Positions 57,753 to 64,000 of a stretch of 64,000 bases of DNA are shown here, one piece after another; the stretch's first letter is position 1; each line of letters opens with the position of its first letter. The DNA comes from Companilactobacillus bobalius (lineage in GTDB: Bacteria; Bacillota; Bacilli; Lactobacillales; Lactobacillaceae), in the NCBI RefSeq assembly GCF_009764355.1, contig NZ_LNUA01000031.1:248001-312000 (forward strand), written 5' to 3'. The notes under the pieces are model-generated. The model made no database searches. It was not told where the DNA came from and was given only the letters and a program-made list of their open reading frames with translations. A program made the translations under genes and the position numbers.

Positions 57753-58406
57753 GTGGAAGATAACAGTTTTAGGAAGCGTTTAGGATTCTTGATTTTTGCA
57801 ATCGTATTGGATGCTTTTGCTAATGCTTTAATGATTGACAGTAATATGGGAAGTGCAGTATGGACAGCTTCGGCGGTCAATATTTCAACATTACTACACA
57901 CCAGTTATGGGACAACATTATTTATCTATGCTGTTATTGTAACTATCGTGAATCAACTGTTGTTAGGAAAATTTGATAGTCATATCTTTATTTCTAACTT
58001 ATTATTCTCATTGCCATTTAGCTATTTAGTTGGCTTTTTTAGCAATATTTTGAATCCGTTCAATTTAAATTATCTTCCAATTTATTCACGCTTTTTAGTT
58101 GATCTACTAGGTTTGATTTTTGTTTCAATGGGAACTTCGATCTATCAAAGATGCAATTTAATTCAACATCCCAATGATGAAATGGCCTATCTTTTGAGAT
58201 TTAAATATTTACATGGTTCAGCTGGATGGGGACAGTTGGTCAGTTACACACCACCAGTGATTATCATGATAATTTGCTTCATATTAACGGGACATATCTT
58301 ATCAGTGGGAATTGGAACTATTCTAGCGATGTTCTGTCAAGGTATTATTATTGGAATTTCGGATAAGATAGTTGTTCCTTCGTTGAAACATCATTATTCA
58401 TTTTAG
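57753..58406 (+). CDS. YczE/YyaS/YitT-like membrane protein
   Basis: A 217-residue integral membrane protein with five or six helices. LGFLIFAIVLDAFANALMIDSNMGSAVWTASAVNIS resembles YczE-like proteins (the conserved Gly-Ser/Thr-x-W after helix 1). GTG at 57753 is used because GGGGG (57740-57744) lies 8 nt upstream; an ATG 6 nt earlier is too close. No partner gene. Transport or regulatory function unknown. Confidence 0.72.
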   Translation: MEDNSFRKRLGFLIFAIVLDAFANALMIDSNMGSAVWTASAVNISTLLHTSYGTTLFIYAVIVTIVNQLLLGKFDSHIFISNLLFSLPFSYLVGFFSNILNPFNLNYLPIYSRFLVDLLGLIFVSMGTSIYQRCNLIQHPNDEMAYLLRFKYLHGSAGWGQLVSYTPPVIIMIICFILTGHILSVGIGTILAMFCQGIIIGISDKIVVPSLKHHYSF

Positions 58407-58470
58407 ATGTCATAAAAGAAAATTTTAAAAATAATGTGAGTTATTAAAAAAAGAGTTAAGATTATCGATT

Positions 58471-58582
58471 TATACTATTGCGGTCAGACTGAACATGGTT
58501 TACTATGACATATAGGGACTACCAGATTTAAAAACAACTGATTCCTTCCCGACGGTGAGATTAATTTCTCACTATTTTTTTG
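58471..58582 (+). ncRNA. Candidate small RNA with intrinsic terminator
   Basis: A -10-like TATACT (58471-58476) is followed about 80 nt later by the hairpin GGTGAGA (58554-58560)/TCTCACT (58567-58573) and seven T. The region between (58483-58553) has no ORF and potential short stems (GGT...ACC, CATGG...CTATG). The next gene is on the other strand, so this would be a free RNA of about 100 nt rather than a leader. Between 58583 and 58737 nothing is recognised. Confidence 0.4.
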
Positions 58583-58737
58583 TCCAAAAATAAATAAGCT
58601 TCAATTCAAATTGGGTTCTTACTCAAGTGGGGTTGTAACTAAATAACCAACTAATGTAGTTGAAGTATGTCGTTTTTCGTCAAAATCTGTGCTTTAAGAT
58701 TTTTAGCTCCGCATAATTCCAAAAGAAATTTTTAATC

Positions 58738-58808
58738 AAAAGAACGGCCTCTGTTAAGTATTCAAGATATATCCTTTACTTGAATCTCTTAATGGAGACC
58801 GTTCTTAT
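58738..58808 (-). repeat. Hairpin repeat family F, copy 2
   Basis: A 71-nt inverted copy of the hairpin at 51879-51946. AAGAACGGTCTC and its partner arm, plus the loop TTCAAGTAAAGGATATAT, are shared. On the minus strand it follows the diguanylate cyclase stop and ends in CCGTTCTTTT, so it probably acts as that gene's terminator. Confidence 0.75.
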
Positions 58809-60001
58809 TTATTTTCGTCAAAATCGTAAATCACGTCTTCGACAGTCATTTTATTGCGACCAGCATTTTTTGATTTATAGAGGTAATTGTCAACTCGGTT
58901 AAAGAGATCAGTAAAACCAGTATCGGATGATTTCAATTCAGAGACTCCAAATGAGACACTGACATTTAATTTTTTACCATTTAAAAAAAGGGGTGCACTG
59001 TATAGAGCATTTCTAAGATCAACTATAATTGGACTACATTCTTCAGCCGTTTTATCACGGAAAATAATGATAAATTCTTCACCACCGAAACGAAAAATTT
59101 CTCCGTGGGTCTTACGAAGATATAATTCACGCTCCATAGTGTGAGCTACATGTCGTAAAACTTCATCACCAGTTGCATGTCCGTATTTATCATTAAATAG
59201 TTTGAAATGGTCGATATCAAACATTGCCATGGTCAAAGGGACTCTATTCTCATGAGAATACTTATCATAGATTTCTTTAGAGCTTTTATCTAAATTAGAG
59301 CGGTTTCTGATACCAGTCAGTTCATCATAATTAACAGCTTTTTTTAGGGTATCGTATCCAGCCAGCGTTAGTTGCATCTTATGTTCGCAGAACCTAATAA
59401 TTGCCATATAAATGACAAAAACGATCAACATATAAAAAATATTCGAAAATGAAAAACTGTGGTCGACCCAGAGGAGAATCCACCAGGCAATTCCGTAAAG
59501 GATTTGTAGAGCTAAGTACTTAATGGTACTGTCCTGTAAACGATCAGTTTGCCAGTAGATATAAATAACAATAGCAACTAAAAAGATATAGGAAACGATG
59601 AAGTAAGGCAATTTAACATTAGTTAATCGTTGTAAGTTATTAGATTGATGATAGGCAAAGGGCATTAACAGATTAATTAGTAGGGTAATTTTATTTCGTA
59701 AGAGATACATGGAATAAAGCAAGATGGTTAGTTGTGCATTAGCATATAACCAACCATTATTAACGGAACTATTATTGAGCACATGGAAGGTTTGCTGCAA
59801 GATAATCATGGAACCTGCTAAAATGGCACCTTCGGTAAGATGAATCGGTAGTCGAATATAGATAGGTGATTTATCGGTGATTCTGCGCTCTAATCCGTAA
59901 GAAATAATTGTAATAATAGTAATTAAGCCGATTGTAACTAAGGTGATAATAGTTGAGGTGAGATTAAAATAGTTATTAATAATCTCTTTTAGGATATTCA
60001 A
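58805..60001 (-). CDS. Membrane-bound diguanylate cyclase (GGDEF)
   Basis: A 398-residue enzyme that makes c-di-GMP from two GTP. About seven hydrophobic helices (residues 10-205) form a membrane sensor. The GGDEF domain starts at NYDELTGIRNR (224-233); FDIDHFKLFND binds metal and GTP, and the active-site loop is GGEEF (306-310), a working variant. The inhibitory I-site RxxD, expected five residues before the loop, is KTHG (297-300), so product feedback is probably lost. Start ATG 60001; GAGGTCATTTTG upstream. An EAL phosphodiesterase lies 1.8 kb away on the same strand. Confidence 0.92.
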   Translation of the reverse strand: MNILKEIINNYFNLTSTIITLVTIGLITIITIISYGLERRITDKSPIYIRLPIHLTEGAILAGSMIILQQTFHVLNNSSVNNGWLYANAQLTILLYSMYLLRNKITLLINLLMPFAYHQSNNLQRLTNVKLPYFIVSYIFLVAIVIYIYWQTDRLQDSTIKYLALQILYGIAWWILLWVDHSFSFSNIFYMLIVFVIYMAIIRFCEHKMQLTLAGYDTLKKAVNYDELTGIRNRSNLDKSSKEIYDKYSHENRVPLTMAMFDIDHFKLFNDKYGHATGDEVLRHVAHTMERELYLRKTHGEIFRFGGEEFIIIFRDKTAEECSPIIVDLRNALYSAPLFLNGKKLNVSVSFGVSELKSSDTGFTDLFNRVDNYLYKSKNAGRNKMTVEDVIYDFDENK

Positions 60002-60248
60002 AATGACCTCCGTAAGAATTTATTTGAATAAATACACAAAACGCGTGTTCATGAGTCCGTGATGTAGTATTATAAGACATTTAGTAAATAATTACCCCTA
60101 AAGAATATTATGTATCAGTATACACTTATTTATTTATAAATTTATAAGTTTATAATAGGGGGTAAAGCAATAAACATTTCTAAAGTTATGCTTGATTGTT
60201 CGCTTTTTAATGTAAAATTTACTCAATTTTTGAGAGGGGAAAGATCGG

Positions 60249-61598
60249 ATGAAAGTAGTAGTTGTAGGGTGTACACATGCTGGTACAGCAGCGGTAGAAC
60301 AAATTCTTCAAGAACATCCAGATACGGAAGTTACCGTATATGAACGTGATGATAATATTTCATTTCTGTCATGTGGAATTGCATTATATTTAGGTGGTAA
60401 AGTAAAACGTTTAGAGGACATGTTCTATGCTAGTCCTAAGGATCTGGAAAAACTTGGTGCCACAATAAAAATGAAGCATGATGTTCTAAAAATTGATTCA
60501 GAAAAGAAAACATTGATGTGTGAAAATATGGAGACACATGAAATAATTAACGATACTTATGATAAGTTAATTATGACCACTGGCTCAACCGTAGTAGTGC
60601 CACCTATTATGGGCATTTCCGATTCAAGAATTCTGATGTGCAAGAGTTATGCACAAGCAAGAGCAATTCATGATACGGCCAAAGACTATAAGCATATTGC
60701 CATCGTGGGTGGTGGTTATATTGGAGTAGAGTTGGCTGAAAGTTATGCTAATACAAATCATAAAGTTACTTTAGTTCAATCGAGAGATCAGGTTTTGAAC
60801 CACTATATTGATCCTGATATGTCTGAAAAAGTAGTTGATTTGTTAAAGGAACATAATGTCGATGTTTATTTGAATGAAAATGTTACTGGATTCAATCGTG
60901 ATGATGATGACAATGTTGTTATTGAAACATCTAAAGAAGATCACAAGGCTGATTTGGTAATTGTCTGCACTGGTTTTGTTGCCAATACTGGTTTACTACG
61001 TGGACAAGTAGATATGGATCGCCGTGGTGCCATTATTATTAATGAATATACACAAACATCAAATCCTGACATTTATGCTGCAGGAGATGCATGTACGGTT
61101 TACTTCAACCCTACACATGAACATGCTTATATGCCTTTAGCAACTAATGCTATTAGGCAAGGTGCTTTGGCCGGTATTAATGTATTTGGCAATATTCAAA
61201 AGTACATGGGTACTCAAGCAACTTCAGCCATGGAATTGTTTGGCTACACGATTGCTTCTACAGGTCTAACATTAGGACATGCTCTAGAACATGGTTTGAA
61301 TGCAGATGTAGTTGAATACCATGATAATTATCGTCCTGCTTACATGCCATCAACGGAGATGTTAACAATTAGATTGGTTTATGATAAGGATACACGTTTG
61401 ATTTTAGGTGGTCAGTTATTCAGTAAGCATGAAGTTGCTCAATCAGCTGATACTTTGTCAGTATGTATTCAAAACAAGAACACAATCGATGATTTAGCTT
61501 TCATGGATATGTTGTTCCAACCTAATTACGATAATCCATTTAATTATTTGAACTTGGTTGCTCAAATGGCTGTGGCTAAGGAACGTAAAGTAAAATAA
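60249..61598 (+). CDS. nox: NADH oxidase, CoA-disulfide-reductase family
   Basis: A 449-residue FAD flavoenzyme that reduces O2 with NADH, probably to water. The N-terminal Rossmann motif is VVVGCTHAGTAA. The redox-active single Cys is in FLSCGIALYLGG (residue 42), as in Nox/CoADR enzymes. The NADH-binding GGGYIGVELAESYA and the FAD-binding YAAGDACTVY follow. GAGAGGGGAAAGATCGG precedes ATG. It restores NAD under aerobic conditions and removes oxygen. It is flanked by c-di-GMP genes, and a second copy begins at 63233. Peroxide-forming activity cannot be excluded. Confidence 0.93.
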   Translation: MKVVVVGCTHAGTAAVEQILQEHPDTEVTVYERDDNISFLSCGIALYLGGKVKRLEDMFYASPKDLEKLGATIKMKHDVLKIDSEKKTLMCENMETHEIINDTYDKLIMTTGSTVVVPPIMGISDSRILMCKSYAQARAIHDTAKDYKHIAIVGGGYIGVELAESYANTNHKVTLVQSRDQVLNHYIDPDMSEKVVDLLKEHNVDVYLNENVTGFNRDDDDNVVIETSKEDHKADLVIVCTGFVANTGLLRGQVDMDRRGAIIINEYTQTSNPDIYAAGDACTVYFNPTHEHAYMPLATNAIRQGALAGINVFGNIQKYMGTQATSAMELFGYTIASTGLTLGHALEHGLNADVVEYHDNYRPAYMPSTEMLTIRLVYDKDTRLILGGQLFSKHEVAQSADTLSVCIQNKNTIDDLAFMDMLFQPNYDNPFNYLNLVAQMAVAKERKVK

Positions 61599-61612
61599 TC
61601 TTTTGAAATAAT

Positions 61613-61650
61613 AAAGAGGAGATACCGACTTTTGTTGGTATCTCCTTTTT
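61613..61650 (+). terminator. Terminator of nox
   Basis: AGGAGATACC (61617-61626) pairs with GGTATCTCCT (61637-61646), followed by TTTT. Confidence 0.9.
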
Positions 61651-61723
61651 GGGTTTGGTCGTCTGAGTTTGATAACCATTATTTTTTGTTTTATAACCAT
61701 GGTTCTATGCTGAATAGTGGAAA

Positions 61724-61840
61724 CGAGCTGCGCAGGCCAATTTCTTCCGGTTTGCTACAGTCATGAAATTGCCCGCAAGGTACACGGTCGATTCCATGAC
61801 TTAGGCAAATCCTCGGAAATTCCCAGGCCTGCTCCGCTCT
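61724..61840 (-). repeat. Nested long hairpin element E
   Basis: A 117-nt imperfect palindrome. GAGC-GCAGGCC pairs with GGCCTGC-GCTC; inside are AATTTC/GAAATT-type and GGTTTGC/GCAAA pairings, then AGTCATG/CATGACT. It fills the gap between the nox terminator and the end of the EAL gene, abutting its stop. It has no clear T run. It does not align with repeats A-D. 61653-61723 is otherwise featureless apart from two TATAACCAT copies. Confidence 0.6.
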
Positions 61841-62524
61841 CTAGAATTCGTCGTCGTCTGCTTTTAACTTCAACAATCTAGGTTTTCCATAATAATATCC
61901 CTGACGTAGATCTATTCCTAACTTATCAGCTAGAGCATCATCTTTTTCGTCTTCTATTCCTTCAAGAATAAAGCGAATATTTTCTTTTCTACATATGTCG
62001 CGCCAATAGATAACTTTGCTTTCAATATCTGGGTCGCGTAACTTTTCACCAAAGTTCTGAATGGCAAATTTAATTTCGGCTGCTAAAGGTATCATATCTT
62101 TGATTTGATCTATTTGATTTGTTCCGGTTCCACAGTCATCAAGACTGAAGTCCATTCCATAATCAATGAATTCTTTAATCAAGGAAATGTATTCTTCATT
62201 GCTCCAATTTTTGCTTGGTGTATCTTCGGTTAGTTCTACTACTAGTCTTAGTGGACGCAGAATTCTTTGTGCTTCAATAATAGCATCACGAACTTCTTCG
62301 TCCATTAATTGATTACGATTGATATTTACTGAAACGGAACCAATCTTTAAGGATAATAATTTCGTTGTAGCAACTAAAACTTGTGCCATAAGGTGAGAAG
62401 GGACGTCGGAAAAGTTTGCGGGTGGACGCCATCCTTCCGGCTTCTTTTCTTTCATTAATAATTCATAACCGATCAATGAATTATTCACCTTATCAAGCTG
62501 GGGTTGAATAAAATATCTGTACAT
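61841..62524 (-). CDS. EAL-domain c-di-GMP phosphodiesterase
   Basis: A 227-residue stand-alone phosphodiesterase that opens c-di-GMP to pGpG. The EAL motif is E-L-L with Glu21 conserved (GYELL). Other catalytic residues are kept: Asn in VNIN, Glu in VELTED, Asp-Asp in LDDCGTG (normally DDFGTG), Lys in EIKFA, Glu in ILEGIED, Gln in RQGYYYGKP. All metal ligands seem present, so activity is expected. Start ATG 62524, with AAAGGAG upstream. It is transcribed separately from the GGDEF gene but in the same direction, with nox between them on the opposite strand. Confidence 0.93.
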   Translation of the reverse strand: MYRYFIQPQLDKVNNSLIGYELLMKEKKPEGWRPPANFSDVPSHLMAQVLVATTKLLSLKIGSVSVNINRNQLMDEEVRDAIIEAQRILRPLRLVVELTEDTPSKNWSNEEYISLIKEFIDYGMDFSLDDCGTGTNQIDQIKDMIPLAAEIKFAIQNFGEKLRDPDIESKVIYWRDICRKENIRFILEGIEDEKDDALADKLGIDLRQGYYYGKPRLLKLKADDDEF

Positions 62525-62593
62525 AATGTACTCCTTTGTTAGTCCTAATCGATTCTTGATTAATCACGTGAATAATGTACCGAACAAATAATA

Positions 62594-63028
62594 CTACAAG
62601 CTTAGTTTCATGTCATGATGAAGGATTCCGGCTTCTTGGTACTGTTCGCCGACAACTTCGAATCCTAACTGTGTATAGAAAGCTTGGGCATGATCCTGAG
62701 CTCCTAAAACAATGTAATTGAAATTATGTTTTCTAGCATAATTGAAAATATATTTTAGAAGATCAGATCCTAAATGTTGGTGACGAAATGGTTTTAATAC
62801 AGCGACTCTTTGAATATGGATTCCATTGTCAGATGTAGTTTGGAATCTAGCGGTGGCTGCAGCTTGCTGATTGCTGTAAAGAACAAAATAGGTACATTTG
62901 TCTTCGTCGTTATCTATTTCAATTTCAGCGGGAACGTTTTGTTCATCCACGAAAACTTTTTTACGAATATCCACACTGTCGTGATAGATATCAGAATTTA
63001 TATCATTAGAAGATTTAATTTTGTTCAT
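62594..63028 (-). CDS. GNAT-family N-acetyltransferase
   Basis: A 144-residue acetyltransferase of the ElaA/YjcF type. VFVDEQNVPAEIEID is the conserved family start. The acetyl-CoA-binding loop is VAVLKPFRHQHLGSDLLKYI (Q/RxxGxG/A variant HQHLGS), and AFYTQLGFEVVGEQY ends the fold. GGTGGTAATCA precedes ATG. Substrate unknown. It is divergent from the second nox gene. Confidence 0.87.
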   Translation of the reverse strand: MNKIKSSNDINSDIYHDSVDIRKKVFVDEQNVPAEIEIDNDEDKCTYFVLYSNQQAAATARFQTTSDNGIHIQRVAVLKPFRHQHLGSDLLKYIFNYARKHNFNYIVLGAQDHAQAFYTQLGFEVVGEQYQEAGILHHDMKLSL

Positions 63029-63150
63029 TGATTACCACCGCTTTTAAAAAAGTCAATACACTTGTTATTATATTACAAATACTCTGCCGTGCATTATCGA
63101 TATTTGAAATTTAAAAAGTCCATTTATAATATATAAAAAATTAAATAGAT

Positions 63151-63159
63151 TGATATAAT
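63151..63159 (+). promoter_or_regulatory. Extended -10 of the second nox gene
   Basis: TGATATAAT (TGn plus consensus TATAAT) lies about 75 nt before the start. The -35 is weak. No Rex-type TTGTGAA-N4-TTCACAA site is seen. Confidence 0.5.
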
Positions 63160-63232
63160 GTAACTAAGTGTTTATATAAGCTTAAGAAGCAGAGAGTTAT
63201 TTATTTGGGTACTTTAGAGGAGGAACCGACTG

Positions 63233-64000
63233 TTGAAAGTAATCGTTGTCGGATGTACACATGCTGGAACAGCTGCAGTGGAAAAAATATTAGAGAAACA
63301 TCCAGATACGGAAGTTACCGTATATGAACGTGACGATAATATTGCGTTCCTATCATGTGGGATAGCATTGTATTTAGGAAGAATCGTCAATCGACTAGAA
63401 GACATGTTTTATGCCGATCCAACTACGCTTGAAGGTTATGGCGCTAAGGTTCATATGAAACATAATGTTATTAAGATTGACTCAAAAAATAAGAAGATTG
63501 TTGTTCAAGATCTTAATACACAAGAAATTTTTGAAGATAGTTATGATAAGTTGATCATGACCACTGGTTCAGAGGTTGGTGTGCCACCAATTGGTGGTAT
63601 GGATAATCCTCGTGTTTTGTTGTGTAAAAGCTACGATCAAGCTAAGAAGATTTATGAATCAGCTTTGAACTACCCTAGTATCGCTATTGTTGGTGCAGGA
63701 TATGTCGGAGTGGAATTAGCTGAAAGTTATGCTAACACTGTTCATGAGGTAACTTTAATTCAATCAAGAGAACAAATTCTCAATAATTATGTTGACGAAC
63801 CCCTATCACAAACAATCATTGAAAAACTTAAAGAGCATGATGTTAAAGTTGCATTAGGTGAACGTGTTGCTGAAATTGAAGACGGTGATCAATTAACCAT
63901 CAATACTAAAGCTGGTCATAGTTATAAGGCCGACTTAGTAATTGTTTGTACAGGCTTTTTTGCCAATACTGACTTATTGCGTGGACAAGTACAAATGGAT
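63233..64000 (+). CDS. nox: Second NADH oxidase paralogue, 3'-truncated by window end
   Basis: The first 256 codons of a paralogue of the gene at 60249. VIVVGCTHAGTAAVEKIL, the catalytic Cys in FLSCGIALYLG and GAGYVGVELAESYANT are conserved. TTG at 63233 is the start, with AGAGGAGG (63216-63223) 9 nt upstream. It continues past 64000. The two copies are 1.6 kb apart and contain one near-identical 47-nt stretch (60313-60359 and 63297-63343, one difference), while the rest has diverged more. Confidence 0.92.
   Translation, partial: MKVIVVGCTHAGTAAVEKILEKHPDTEVTVYERDDNIAFLSCGIALYLGRIVNRLEDMFYADPTTLEGYGAKVHMKHNVIKIDSKNKKIVVQDLNTQEIFEDSYDKLIMTTGSEVGVPPIGGMDNPRVLLCKSYDQAKKIYESALNYPSIAIVGAGYVGVELAESYANTVHEVTLIQSREQILNNYVDEPLSQTIIEKLKEHDVKVALGERVAEIEDGDQLTINTKAGHSYKADLVIVCTGFFANTDLLRGQVQMD

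Noticed and set aside
58471..58582. Known riboswitch or SRP RNA in the 58.4-58.8 kb gap
   Set aside because: No T-box GGTGG motif, SRP GGAAG/GCAGCC loop or other riboswitch core was seen, and no same-strand gene follows.
60002..60248. Rex operator before nox
   Set aside because: No TTGTGAA-N4-TTCACAA-like site; the A/T repeats there are too low in complexity to interpret.

Overview
The window is a gene-dense, AT-rich stretch of a low-GC Gram-positive chromosome. tRNA structure, AGGAGG-type ribosome binding sites, TTG/GTG starts, surface proteins with S-layer-type (SLAP) repeats, a MucBP domain and the pcrA-ligA-camS-gatCAB order all point to Lactobacillaceae. A Companilactobacillus-like species is my best guess, but that is inference. 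No phage, insertion sequence, CRISPR array or plasmid function was found. Apart from the first and last genes, which are cut by the window ends, the genes look intact.

Layout. 1-3.4 kb: 3' end of glycerol kinase, a POT peptide transporter, tRNA-Tyr and tRNA-Gln. 3.4-14.5 kb: a GntR/UTRA regulator, then envelope sugar genes (O-antigen-ligase-like protein, TagA/WecG-type and GT4 glycosyltransferases), NAD salvage (pncB-nadE), and an operon of aminotransferase, multi-spanning glycosyltransferase, DPM1/GtrB-type glycosyltransferase, a helical unknown and SprT-like protein, followed by tRNA-Leu and convergent dus. 16-23.5 kb: a surface island with an XRE-TPR (PlcR/Rgg-like) regulator, two small secreted SLAP proteins, a 986-residue LRR/MucBP/SLAP protein and a GT-C-like membrane protein. 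23.5-30 kb: ribokinase, cold-shock protein, an MFS pump, a GH73 hydrolase, then xpt, a degenerate PurK-like protein and purB. 31-42.4 kb: conserved housekeeping genes pcrA-ligA-camS-gatCAB-dgkB-rlmCD. 43-49 kb: a minus-strand operon of an EIIC-like permease, a DUF915-type hydrolase, an AgrC-like kinase and a LytTR regulator, behind an amino-acid permease. 49-58.4 kb: oxidoreductase, DEAD-box helicase, tRNA-Arg, TfoX-C protein, thioesterase, MFS/MarR, DUF3290-DUF421, multicopper oxidase and a YczE-like protein. 58.7-64 kb: a diguanylate cyclase and an EAL phosphodiesterase flanking a NADH oxidase, with a second NADH oxidase paralogue running off the end.

The most unusual non-coding signal is a family of about 165-180 nt structured intergenic repeats (four copies: 30024-30204, 42378-42554, 42661-42824 inverted, 51591-51770, plus a remnant near 3018). 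Stems differ in sequence between copies yet stay paired, which is the signature of a conserved folded RNA or DNA. A second hairpin family (51879-51946 and 58738-58808) and a separate nested hairpin element (61724-61840) occupy other gaps.

The most unusual protein-level signals are the PurK-like protein that has lost both predicted metal-binding glutamates, the EIIC-hydrolase-kinase-regulator operon with a dyad over its promoter, and the paired c-di-GMP synthesis and breakdown genes around NADH oxidase. All functions are inferred from motifs and context by eye; no database search was run.
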